A program made the position numbers and the translations under genes. A model generated the notes under the pieces. The model saw only the letters and a list, made by a program, of their open reading frames with translations, did no database searches and was not told the origin of the DNA. A stretch of DNA of 64,000 bases from Aquanectria penicillioides. Taxonomy: Eukaryota > Ascomycota > Sordariomycetes > Hypocreales > Nectriaceae. The stretch spans positions 5,828,001-5,892,000 of the forward strand of contig PYIU01000003.1 in NCBI GenBank assembly GCA_003415625.1. Direction: 5' to 3'. Shown piece after piece: positions 1 to 11,197 of the stretch. Numbering within the stretch: the first letter of the stretch is position 1; each line of letters opens with the position of its first letter.

Positions 1-78
1 AAGGAGGGCCATGAAGTATGTCCCATTCTACTGCACTGAGAAAAAAAAAGACTTGTAATATTTTGTACGAAGCATGTT

Positions 79-990
79 CTAGAAAGTCCCGACGTCGCAC
101 CGTAATTGGAAAATATGAGGGCCTACGGACTGGACTGCATACCTACAATAAAATATAAATAAATAAAATGTAAACCACGATAGATTTATATGACGAAAAT
201 ATGAACAAAACCCACAGCAATACAACCAAGACGTGTAACGTAGGGCATGTTTGGTAGAGATTTGTGGCACTCCGTCACTTGTAGTGATAGTCATTGCTGC
301 TGGATCTTTTGCTAGTGCGGTAGCTGGTAAATACTCAAACAGCGACTTATACCCACGCTCCTGATACATCTTTACCAGAAATTCCAAATGAATGAAATGA
401 AGCCTTGCCCGGATAGCCGACCGGCAATGACGTGCTGAGAGTGCCAAGCCACACCGAGACATTGCTGAGACGGTTCATTGTGGAATAGGGAGCAGAATTG
501 AGAGGTTTGCAGGGCCGAATGAGCCCAGTTCCTTGCACATAACATCAATATTTTCTGTTTCACACTCCTTGGCACTGCATTGACTAGTCCTCCTTCTACA
601 AGGGTATGATGTGGTCTGCTTCAATCCTGACGCAATGACGTGGGCCTGCACGAGGTCATTATTCTCGACTTGCAACATTGCATGTTCTGTATAGTTTAAG
701 CTTATTTTTAATTCAAATATTAAAAAAAAATTCATGCTTTGAAATTTCGTCAGCGTTCGGTATCCAAACGATGTACCGCTTGAAGCATAACCTGATGCTG
801 AACGTTTGATGCAAATGATCAAGCCACTCAATAAGACCACCAAGCTCTTCTAAACTGGGTTTGGCTTGCACAAATTGGTATGGGTTACACCTTGATGTAT
901 CATCTTTACCACCTCCTGACGTTTCTCCAGTGGAGGACATCCGATTTTGATGCCTGAAATACTTAGTGACATGGACGGACAAACAAAAAG
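79..990 (-). pseudogene. Possible hypothetical gene or gene relic
   Basis: Several minus-strand reading segments here have protein-like composition, for example around 100-380, 540-670 and 780-950. They lie in different frames, and I could not join them into one spliced frame with confidence. No domain is recognised. It may be a multi-exon hypothetical gene or a decayed one. The call rests only on composition. Confidence 0.2.
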
Positions 991-1910
991 CTTACCAGCC
1001 GCGTGTCTTCCTTTGACGCGTTTCTCCTCAATTTCACGGCCATGAACTACAAGCTAGAGATTAATGCTAGTATACACCCTATACTTGAGCCCAGCAAGTA
1101 GCAATGCACCGCGAGTACAAATCCCCTTTCTTCGTTCCATCTGGAGCAAATGTCAATCAAGACTGCATGAGTAGCTTCTAGTTTGCCTGACTGCGCGTGC
1201 TCTGCACAACTTGCCGAAACCCTTGTCGTCCTAGGATGCCTTGCGATGGGCCGGCTGGGCGGAGAGCCTTGATATGGCTTCGACGCCAAAAAGGGCAAGC
1301 AGGATGCTGCCCGGGATATTGTTATGCCTCGACGAGCTGAAAAAAAGCCTACACCGGGGCTAATTACTTTGAGATGCAGGAAGGCCGGTAGAAGCTGCCT
1401 CGCGTTGACATTCTGCGATGGTGGAGTCGCACAAGGAGCAGAGCCTCTCCAGGCTGAGGTCAGAGGCTCAATCCAGTCTTCACAATGACGGAGCCGAAGA
1501 TGTTCAATCATTGGGTTGTGGACAATTGGATATTACAGAGGACGAGTCTTTTGACATTTGCTTATAAGGAAATATGGACCAGGAATTTGGTGAGAGAAGA
1601 TGAACATGGGTAAAATGCGATCAGTCGAGATCAAGTCAATTTCAATGTGCTATGGAGCCGCTTTTCTAAGAAACGAATAATTGCCTTCCCCGTGCGACCC
1701 AGGATATATCCCATTCCACAAGGTGCATCAGAACGCCGAATCAGACCGAGCCAAGGCATCAGTGAAAAACAAAACAAAACGAAAAAAAAAAAAGAAAACC
1801 CCCTCCAAAGAGTATTGGTCATTGAAAGAATCGTTGCGCAGTCATGAGAAGTATTTACTTGAGAAAATATATATCGTGAAAGTTAAGAAAGAAAGGAAAC
1901 GGCACGCCAC
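991..1910. other. Intergenic, no gene supported
   Basis: I see no reading frame with recognisable motifs or a consistent splice pattern. Around 1780-1800 there is an A-rich run. The last part is presumably the 3' UTR of the minus-strand gene that ends at 1911. Confidence 0.5.
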
Positions 1911-2860
1911 TTATGCAATGAAGACGGTGGCCATGACAACTGCCAGCACAGGCCAGAAGCCGATGGCCTCCACCAACGATCGCATACTCTTGCTAGCGGA
2001 TGAGGAGTCGTCGTCGTCACCTGGAACAGTGGTGCCATTGGCCAGGGTACCATTGATGAGGATCGTCTGGGTGCCGTTGACTGTGGCGACGTTGACAATT
2101 GACTTGTTGAGGCCGTCGTAGCTACCATTGCCAATAAGATCGTTGTAGTAGCTGGTATCGTTGTTGTCGTTGCATCCACAAACTGCGTAGCGGGCACATC
2201 CGCAAATGATGTCGCGAGTCTCGTTCGCTCTGCTGGAGGAGTTGTAGTAGTAGTGAGGGTGGCTGTAATGGTACATGTATGCGCCGTATAGCCAAACACC
2301 GGGCCAGAAGGCGAGGGCGGTTCCTACAAGGAGGAAGGGAGCGAGGCCGGCGGCAGATGCGGCGCCGGCTCGGTAGGGAACGGCAGCGCCTCCAGGATAG
2401 TATCGGCCACCTGCATAGTAAGGTTGGACGCCAGATCCTTTGGACGAGGTGCCACCGGTGTTTGAATTTCTGGGCGTTGGAGGTTAGCGCAAAATGCTGG
2501 GCGAGGGAAGAGGGGAATGAATAGCTTCACTTACGAGCTTGTGCGACTGTTGCTGCTGGAACTGCTGCTAGAGCCGGACTTGCTGGAGCTGGAACCAGAA
2601 CTGGAACCAGAACTTGAGCCTGATTTTCCTGATGAGCTTCCTGAACTTCCAGAAGATTTTCCACTGCTGGATTTCGAACCTCCGCTGCTACTGCCGCCAG
2701 ATGATCCGCGGCCACCTCCGCCGCCTCCACCGCGGCGCTTGAAGAGATCGTGCTCGTCGGTCGTGAGATCTGAGCGCTCGAGAGATCGGGGAGGATGGAT
2801 GACGGATGCCGTCGCCGAAGTCAGCACCGACAAGGCCAAGATGGTGAGGTCGAATCTCAT
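1911..2860 (-). CDS. Secreted/surface Ser-Gly-rich protein, DUF7732-like
   Basis: There are two exons, 2860-2535 and 2469-1911, joined by a GTAAGT...AG intron of 65 nt. The protein has 294 residues. Residues 1-19 form a signal peptide. A dibasic KR precedes a Gly run, followed by about 50 residues made almost only of Ser, Gly and Lys. The second exon has an aromatic/Gly segment (YYAGGRYYPGG), a hydrophobic stretch ending in FWPGVWLYGAY, a His/Tyr-rich patch, and a Cys-rich core (CGCARYAVCGC) with several N-glycosylation sequons. The C-terminus is hydrophobic after a Ser-rich segment, which fits a GPI-anchor signal. This layout resembles the fungal DUF7732 family. Its function is unknown. The gene is intact and stands alone left of the accessory block. 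Confidence 0.8.
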
Positions 2861-5800
2861 GGCTGTTCGGGATGTGGAATGTTGTTGGAGGAGTGGGTAG
2901 GTAGTTGGTGGTAATGTCTTAGCGACTCAGAAGATAACTGAGAAGGGGAAGAAAAATAAGAAACAGTAGTCGATTTAAGTGTGGAGAACAAAGAAGTGCA
3001 ATTAAGCAGTTTATTTGATGGTGGCTTTGAGACAATGAAATGTTGGCAATCCGGAGGAACGGTTTGCGGACAAGGGTGGGTTTGTCTTGTCTGTGACGGG
3101 AGGACGGAATCCGCGTTTTATTTGACCAAGGGGTCGATGCACCCTGGACCAAGGGGGCAGTGATGCACCAGGTGCGATGAGTGCGCTGGGATCTGTGTGG
3201 ATTGTGGCAGGGGCTAGCGCTGGGGCTCAGTGGGCTTAGCGATATGCTTGTCTCGCTAGGAAGAGCTTGTTCGGCTCAGCGGTGTTGTGTTGGTCCAACT
3301 GGGGGATGGATCCCGCTTGCGAATTGCAGTGCCTTGAGGGGTGGGGGGTTGAGTTTGAGCCTCGGGGGGAGATGGATGGGCAATGTATGACGGCACGATG
3401 AGTTTCGGTGATGTGCAACAGGCGGCTTCCACGTTCGTGTGATCGACGAGCAAATGTGCCGTGGGATGTGGCGGCGGCGCGTTTGAGCAGGAGTGGCGAT
3501 ATGCGCGAACAAACAGGCAGTGTTTGAATCCTGTGACGATCAGACTGGCTTTGGGACTTGTCGGCTTCGGTTGAGACGTCTCGAAAACGTGCCCAGAGAA
3601 GAAGGTGAGATGAGGAGGGATGGTGTTGAGCCAAGAAAGGAAGAATTGAAGGCCGGGGGTTTATACACTTTGTCAAAGGAGGAAGAACATCCCCGTATTC
3701 CGCATTCTGCGCGCTCTAATAATAATAAACACATGGACTGGGTCAGTCGGCGGGATTTTTGCATCAACTCCGGCATCAGCGAGCACCAGCGAGCATCAGC
3801 CCAGTGGGAGCTGCGCTGCTGCACGGGCCAAATTACCGAGCAGATTAAACTCATATTCGGAGGAGTCAGAGGAAATCACTACGGGCTTGTTTGGGCTTGG
3901 CCAGGGTGCCCTGGGCCAGGCTGAAGGGACTAAGCCCGGATTGAGTGGTTCGTGGCGCAGGTCTTCATCTTATCAAAGATGTGTGCAGTACATACCTACC
4001 TAGGTAGGTACTTTGTGCATCGGTAGGTATGTACTGTCTTGCACCGAGCGAGCCCAGAAGCGGCCTTCACATGCGCGGGCTGGCGAGAATCAGTAGTCAG
4101 CTCGCTCTCTGCTCTGGGCCGTGGAAGCGACGCTCCTACACCGCCCGGTGCATCGATTGACGGAGGCCCTTCAGTGCGTGACACCGAATATTGCAACCCA
4201 TTCGGTGTCGGCCGCAAAAGGCCCTTTGTTCTAACATGGTGACATGGAGCGACTCAATTGGGTGGCGCTCACACGAGGCGCACCAGCTTGTGGTGAGGAC
4301 TTTTAAGCTTGCAGCACGGCCCAGCGCCCCCGGGCATGGCTCGTCGGCGCTTCATTCTATTGGGTCAGTTGGTCGATGGTGGGCTGTAGGCTGACTGCGT
4401 CCAGTGGATAGAGTGGGTTGAGATGCCTCTATCCGTGGCGGCGTTTACTGGACGACGATCCCTAATATCGCACATATCTACCCACTATTACCATCGCTCA
4501 GCCCGGACTGGGAGCTATCCGAGCCCGTCTCAAGTCAACATGCCTCCCTGGTTGCGAGAGTTGCTTCGTTGGCACCTCCAAGCAACTACGTGTTTTCTGT
4601 TACCTGAGATAGCTATAGCGACAGTGTTGGTAACCAACCCAATGCGCTGTGAGGTCAAGTTCACTGGGGCTGTGCTCCTTTGTATGTGTGCGTGTGTGTG
4701 TGTGTGTCATTGGAAAATGGTGCCTTGCCCATCGCCGTGTCCGCCGTCGACCGGCGATTCCTGCTTACGGGGATACCATTTCATCCGCTGCAGGGGGACT
4801 TCGGTGTTCGGTGCAGGCGACATAACGTATCGCCCATATAGTAAGGTCATTTTTGAGGAGAAACAGTCGCCCTTTTCAAAGCAACGTGGCCATGCAATGC
4901 AAGTGCAGACTCCAGGTGGCGATCTTCGAGAGGACGACAGCTCCAAGACGTCATTGTAGCCAATTAGTCCCAACCAGCGTTTGTCTAACCGTCATGATCA
5001 TCAATCCCATGTCATGCGGGGAGATCTCCTCTGGCGGGGGACCTATACGCGCTTGGCGGTGTGCCTGATCCATGCTCTTCTAGAAGCCAGAAGCCAGCTC
5101 CCAGGGCTTCAGCCCATGACTTCAGCCGAGCAAAAGGCTTGCATCAACTTGACTCGAGAATGAATGTCATCCCCCAAACGTGGCAGTATGTGCCTCCTCC
5201 GATTTGCCAAGCGATCAGCCTTGTCCCAGGATCTGCCTCCGCATCGAAGCTGCCCCTCCTTTTGCACTAATGCCGTCATATGCCAATCCGCCGTCCATTC
5301 TCCGTATTTCGTTTGGGATGTGGTGGCCATTGCAATCCGCCCCGCATTTAGAACGGGAATGCCTTCCCGCTTGGCGGCCTCTAGGACCGAATTGGCTGAG
5401 GGATCGATGATGACGGGATAATCCATCTAATCCGTTTCTCAAAGGAATGACACAATTCAGCGTTTTCGTGTTGGCTTTTCTGCAGCCACATCAAGCTCAA
5501 GCTACCTGGCACATACAGCACGACTTCGCCCCCAAATTTCAGCCCCAACCACTCACGTGATCGCGATGCTATGTGGTAGCCCGAACTCTGAGCTTAGCTT
5601 CGAGGCCGCCCTGCACTGCGGCCATGGACAAAGCCTTGCTGCCTTGGGAGACACAGCCCTGTTTTTCACATTTGATCCTTCTCAGCCCATCCGTTTAGTA
5701 TTAAATACTCGATGACAGCGACTCAAACTATGCTTCATTGAGCTTATGTTGCGAATGTCGGGACCAAAAGTCTCCATCTTCCGTAAAGTACTGCAAGGCC

Positions 5801-6151
5801 ACCACCAACGTGCGGCTGCATCTTCCTGAATACAGTTTAAAATGCAATGGCAGCCTCCCGATGCTAATACAATGCTATTTTAAAACCAAGGTTGATGCCT
5901 TTATTTGGCTCTTTTTTGTATTATTTACATTTTCTAAACATGTAAAGAGTTGTATGTGGACAGCCTGGCCAGCTATCTTGTATATTGATGTTTGGTGCAA
6001 TTCCGCACATCGTGCTTGAATGGTTGATCTTATGGTCCATTCGCGCGTGGTCACACCACACTATTGCTTTACAGATATCTAGACAAGCATACCAGATACC
6101 GTGCACAACAGTGAATCCACAATATCATAGCAAAGCTTTCACTTCTACGAC
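2861..6151. other. Intergenic region, mostly without supportable genes
   Basis: This 3.3 kb stretch holds the promoter of the surface-protein gene, a TACCTAGGTA-type palindromic patch at about 3996-4036 and a short GT repeat near 4690-4706. It contains one uncharacterised open frame, listed separately (5109-5426). The other open frames lack motifs and overlap on both strands, as expected by chance. Confidence 0.5.
5109..5426 (-). CDS. Unrecognised 105-residue open frame
   Basis: A minus-strand frame starts with ATG at 5426. Its first 60 codons have natural-looking composition (segments such as DPSANSVLEAAKREGIPVL), and the later part becomes Arg-rich and less convincing. No family is recognised. 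It could be a fragment of a decayed gene left of the cluster, or a chance frame. Confidence 0.2.
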   Translation of the reverse strand: MDYPVIIDPSANSVLEAAKREGIPVLNAGRIAMATTSQTKYGEWTADWHMTALVQKEGQLRCGGRSWDKADRLANRRRHILPRLGDDIHSRVKLMQAFCSAEVMG

Positions 6152-8469
6152 TTAACTGTCCAAGTCCAGCGAGCCCTATGTTGAAATATTAGTTCCAGCT
6201 TGGATGCGCAGCAAATTGACAACTCACGTATTGAGGGCGAAGAGCCACGGCTTCTTCAAAACACTCATCAATCTGCTTACGCCTCTTCTCGCTACGGGGA
6301 ACAACGTTAATTGGCATGTCAGTACCCGCGATACCGGGAATATAATGAGGGAAATCTTCCATGGTGATTGGGTGCTTGGCTCGAGGTGCCGGCTTGATGT
6401 CAAACGCCCAAGCAACTCGCATAATAGCAATAGCGAAAGACCTCTCTGCAACATGCATTCCTGGGCCTATTATTTTGGTTAACTTATGATCAGTTGGAAG
6501 CTTCTAATCGTCCCTACAAATTCTTCTCCCGACGCCGAAGGCGAAATGATCGCGTTGATTAACATCCGCTAAATTGGCACTTTCTTGCGACTGTGTATGG
6601 GGTCAGTGTTTTTCAACAACGATGATAATCTGGCCTCCATGGTTCACAAACATTTCGTTTGTCATCAGCATATCGTTCTGGCTTGAAGGTCCTTGCATCA
6701 TCGTAGACTTTTGGGTCATGGCCGATTGCCCTGGTATCCAGTAAGCTATGAGATAGGCCAGGTTTCGCCAACATGCCACCAACCAGGTATTGAGTTTAAG
6801 ACGAGCTCCTTTGGGAATGTGATAGCCGTCGAAGGACAAATCCTTGGTAGTAGTGTGTGCCAGCATTCCAATCGAAACTGGGGGCCGGAGGCGCCAAACC
6901 TCCTTCATCACAGAGCGAATGTACGGAATATCTGCGAAGTCTGACCACATCGGCAGTCGATCACCGCAGTGATGGTCTTGATTTTCAAGTTAAGTACTGA
7001 TCTTTTTTTCCTCACCTTTGAGATCACTTACCAACAACGGCTTGGATTTTGGCAAACTCCTTTGGGTTTTCCAGCATCAGTTCCATGAAGGACCAGGCGG
7101 CCATTCGACTCTGTAGGAGAAGAAAATGAGTAAGACTTTCTTTGAAACGTGGACTTCTGAGACCGTACCGTATCAGAACCTCCAAGGACAAGCATCAACG
7201 CCAAGTAAGCCGCTTCTTGTTCAGAGGATATCCCTCCCAGCTTTTCGTCGTCCAAAATGCGAGTGAGGAAACAATCAGGTGCGCGATCTTGCGCAATCAA
7301 CGTTTTGAGGTACTGGCAAAGTATCAGCAAAAGAGCCCCGTCGGGAATGTCCGCTTCGGAGAGGAACTCACTTCAATTCTTTTCATAGACCAGTCAAGAT
7401 CTCTTTTAAATCGCTCATCTCCAGATATCTGGGACTTGCGAAAAAAGTTGGGCAGGTGGTCCAGAATTGGGAAGCTGTCAACCAATTCAGCGCCAGGATT
7501 GATGCCTATAGGACGAGTTAGCTTAGACTGTCCTTGTCCTGGCTTTGCCAACATCAACAAATTACCTTCGATCTGAGTAGCCCCAGTTTCTGTTTACCAC
7601 TAGTTAGTAATGGCCTACTGCTTGGAAATCGCGCTGCTTACCAAAAAGATACGGTATACTTGGGCTGGCGGAATCCTTGATCTGCTCAAGTTAGCATTAC
7701 TAATACAATAGGCATGCGTAAGCAATATACCTCAAGTCCGAACAGCTGAGTGGAAAATGTACTGTAAATGTAACGGCCCATCTTTTGCCACAACTCCTGT
7801 TTGTCTGTACCTGCCGTGGGGTCATGGGCAACTTCATGTACAAATTTTAAGACTTCAAATTCCAGGAAGCTAGTCAAGTCAATTGGTATGCATATGGCAA
7901 TTCTCATGTAGAACTTACGGCACGCCTGCCTCCGCTTTTCCGATGCTGGTCAAATTTTGGTTGGTGACTCGTCGTTGTTCCTAGGATCAGTGTTATTTAA
8001 TTGCTGGCGAAACTGATTATTTAACACTCACCTTCCAACGAGGGTTGCTAGCAGGAAGTAGAAGCATGTTCCAGTTTCCACAGATGTGCTCTGAAGATAC
8101 AATCCATCTTGGCCTCTCAGCGGTAATGGCCGTGTTAGTATCCATGATCTGTTTGGCGGCCCGACGACTGTTGACGTAATACTCATCCTCTAGACCGGAC
8201 CGAATCAGCATGACATCGCCATGTTCCCTGGCCCAATCCTCGAACAGCGTATGCAACCTTTTTTCATTGGCTGCTTTGACAATTTCCAGGATATTTCCCA
8301 AAATTGGCCATCCTTTGGGACCAGGGGGGAGGTTCTTGGAGGATTTTGCTGTGCTGAATCGAATGAAGGCGAGGGCTAAAATTGATAGAACGGCAATGCC
8401 GAGAGGAGCACGGCCCTCAGTCAAAGACACAGGGACCGCGAAGGTCAAGTTGCTTGCCGTCTCACTCAT
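6152..8469 (-). CDS. Cytochrome P450 monooxygenase (P450-1)
   Basis: Thirteen exons join in frame to 555 residues: 8469-8032, 7980-7919, 7869-7731, 7681-7642, 7589-7566, 7505-7372, 7312-7169, 7110-7032, 6976-6784, 6730-6652, 6590-6518, 6466-6228 and 6175-6152. The protein has an N-terminal membrane anchor, the proline hinge LPPGPKGWPILGN, the I-helix GGSDT (residues 323-327), the ExxR motif EVWRLR, a PERY segment and the heme loop FGVGRRICPG with ligand Cys469. An intron splits the codon of that cysteine. The last exon codes only GSLDLDS. The ATG at 8469 is preferred because an in-frame upstream ATG adds a poorly structured leader. It is a microsomal NADPH-dependent oxygenase of the fungal group that includes O-methylsterigmatocystin-oxidoreductase-like enzymes (inference). 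It is transcribed divergently from the second P450. The substrate is unknown. Confidence 0.9.
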
Positions 8470-8976
8470 AGTAAATTTTGTGGATCCAGTTCTACAACAT
8501 TCAGGATTGCTATGTGATGCTTCGTGAACTGCTAGGTGTCGAATGACGAGTGACATAATATATGGTAAGGATTCCATACGACATGGTAACTACCTATGTT
8601 TACAGAACAATAGCCGGCGATAATCCACGACACGTTACCTTGCCTTCTGACGATTCCTATCAGTCCGATGCAAGTATCTAGCAGTCAGCGGGCCTTATCC
8701 GGCTTATCAATCCCCCATTGATTTTCGGATCCCGATCCGTATCGTCGGAGATCTCCACAAAAACGTTCCGGTCTTCCGGCCGGACCAATCGATTTGACGG
8801 CAATTGCGATACGCAAACTAGTTCTCCAACTTAGTCTCTTACAGTTCCCTGAGATTTATCGTCGACTGTTGACAATGATTGATCGGTGCATCCCTTATCT
8901 AGACTCGTGCCATGCAATACAGTCCTTCTCACCTCAACCACAAAGGAATTGACCATACACTGTACTCAATTTCACT
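8470..8976. promoter_or_regulatory. Divergent promoter of the two P450 genes, with candidate operator
   Basis: A 507 bp head-to-head intergenic region. It is rich in CCGG/CGG triplets. At 8735-8749 it carries, on the minus strand, TCCGACGATACGGAT, which matches TCCGGCGATACGGAT upstream of the SDR gene (19793-19807) with one mismatch. CGG half-sites are typical Zn2Cys6 targets, so the cluster regulator is the obvious candidate binder (inference). Confidence 0.5.
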
Positions 8977-10854
8977 ATGGCTTCAATCTATTCGGGATTG
9001 CCAATTATGCGCGACCTGAACCTAACGCCAGTTTTCTCAAACATCAGTCTTGACGGCGGAAAATGGGCCTATCTGCTCTGGTTTTTTGCTGTGTCGAGCT
9101 CAATCATCTTCATGCTGCCGTACGTGCAGCGAGAAGTGAGGGTTCCTATTCCTTTGAAGAGTCAAATCTCAAGTAAGAGCAAAAGAAAGCAAGCATACTG
9201 CTTTGAAGCTCGAGATACATTGAGCCAAGGATATGCCCAGGTAAGTAGTACTCCTTGGAGATTGCTATGAGGTTGCTGAGCCTAACATTGCCAAGTACAA
9301 AGACAAGCCTTTCGGTGTGGATGCTATGGAAGGTACGTCCACCCTCGCATGACCTCAACAATGAGCCTCAAATTGATAACTAATTGCACCAGGAGTCAAA
9401 CTTATTATCCCGCTAAACTATCTTGACAAGCTTAAAAGCCACCCTTCACTCAGCTTCCAGAAGTCAATCGATAATGTAAGTCATGGCCAACCTAACAATA
9501 TTCAACGTTGTTAATCATTCGTAAAAGGATCTCTTGAAATCGTACACGGGCGTTGGGGGTCTAGGCCCTGAGGAAGTGAATCTGATACTCACCAAGTTCA
9601 ACCCTAGTCTGAGTACGTTACCAGCCAGCAAAACAATGGTAATTCTGAGCCCTGACCATTTTATTAGCCAAATTCGCTCCTCATTTACATCAACTTATTC
9701 GTGAGAATTTACGGCCAACTCTCGGACCCGCAAAAGGTAGTAGTTGATCTACTCCTATGACATGGAAAATACAGAGCAAGACTGATGGCCAAATTGTTAT
9801 AGACTGGACTCCCATACGTTTACATCAGAAGCTCACCCAAATCGTCGCTCGAGCTTCAGCTTTTGTTATGCACAGTGAAGCAGCTAGTGGAAATCCCGAA
9901 TGGCTAGAAATCATGCAGGATTATGTTATGCAGGCCGCCGAGTATGCACAAGCGCTCAAGACCTGGCCGCCGTTCTTGCGACCATTGGTATGTCTTTTCT
10001 TGCCTCATCGGCGAGAGATGACGCGACAGTGGAATCTGGCAAAGAAAATTGTGAAAGTCTCTCTTGACGAAAAGAGGTCTGGGATGAAAGCTAACTCTGA
10101 CCCTCCCACCATACTTGACCACCTCACATCAGGGGCGAATAGCGAGATGGTCGATGTCGATGGTCAAGTTCAACAGCAATTACTACTAGCAGTTGCAAGC
10201 ATCCATACCACGAGCTCTTCAGTTATACATTGTTTGTACGACCTCGCGGCGCGCCCCGAGTACATTGCTGAGCTACGCGAAGAATGCAAATCGGTTCTTG
10301 AAGATTGCGGAGGCATTTTCACAAAAGAAGCGCTTGGAAAACTGCAAAAACTGGATAGCTTCATGAAAGAGAGCCAGCGCCTATGCTCCCCAGATCTTAG
10401 TAAGCTCATTGATACATCACTCATTATAAGATGCTTATGAGACATTATAGCCACCTTCCAGCGAATGGCAACGAAGCCACTCACCCTTCCAGATGGAACT
10501 TTTGTTCCTGCAAATACAAAACTGGAGATTGCAACTTGCTCCATTAATATGGATGGAACCTACTTTGAAAATTCCTTCACGTTTGACGGACTCAGGTTCT
10601 ACCGACGGCGCCAAAATGGCGAGTCCAATTTGACATACACAAGTGTCGGAAGAACAAATCTTGGATGGGGCGTTGGCAGGCATGCTTGCCCGGGACGGTT
10701 TCTTGCTGATATTGAGATCAAGGTAATCATCGCAGAGCTCCTCCTTCATTATGACATTAAAAACCCTGAAGGGCAAGGGCGCTTCAAGAATATTGAATTC
10801 GAGGCAATTGTCTTTCCCAATCCGGAGGCAGAGGTCTTACTGAGGGAGATTTGA
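8977..10854 (+). CDS. Cytochrome P450, ent-kaurene-oxidase/CYP68-like (P450-2)
   Basis: Exons are 8977-9240, 9296-9332, 9393-9475, 9528-9612, 9668-9729, 9775-10399 and 10451-10854, giving 519 residues. The protein has an N-terminal membrane segment, an ASIHTTS I-helix typical of the ent-kaurene oxidase-like fungal P450s, the ExxR motif ESQR, and the heme loop WGVGRHACPG with ligand Cys465, where Trp replaces the usual Phe. All introns are GT-AG except the fifth (9730-9774). Reading through that region meets TGA at 9745, and no GT-AG pair restores the frame, but a 45 nt GC-AG intron does so in phase 0. The gene is therefore functional if the GC donor is used, otherwise truncated. It probably oxidises a hydrophobic scaffold; the substrate is unknown. 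Confidence 0.82.
9730..9774 (+). other. Putative GC-AG intron in P450-2
   Basis: The segment starts GCAAAAG and ends ATACAG. Removing it joins ...LRPTLGP to SKTDGQIV in frame and removes the TGA at 9745. GT-AG choices at donors 9701, 9737, 9740 and 9743 with acceptors ending at 9774, 9776 or 9780 all give the wrong phase. Confidence 0.5.
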
Positions 10855-11197
10855 GGGATACTTTGTGGATATGGGTAGATAAAACAATAGGTTTATACAA
10901 TTGATGCAGGTAATTGCGTTTATCTATATCCTAGTCTAAACCTCTTGTCGTTATCCGAATGCTCGCCGTGCAATACCAGCTTCCTTTAACATGTTCCAGT
11001 ACCGGGGAATAACTTACAAATATCAAGCCCCCACAGATTTCAATGGCTCTTATTGAAGTCCAAACACCTTAGAGGCGAGTTTTGGATTAGATTCAGACAT
11101 TATAACGTTGGAGGCATCTAATTAATGAGAAAGATGTTGATATATCTTAGATTGAATCCAATACGGTATTCCATAGCACAGTCATATTCTCTCACTC
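10855..11197. other. Convergent intergenic spacer
   Basis: A 343 bp AT-rich spacer between the 3' ends of P450-2 and the serine hydrolase. No gene or obvious repeat is seen. It is likely to be the two 3' UTRs. Confidence 0.6.

Noticed and set aside
6976..7032. Missing acceptor before exon 9 of P450-1 (CTGCGGTGATCG without AG)
   Set aside because: A normal AG lies 17 bases upstream (ATCAAG) and gives an in-frame VDHHCGDRLPMW, so no defect is needed.
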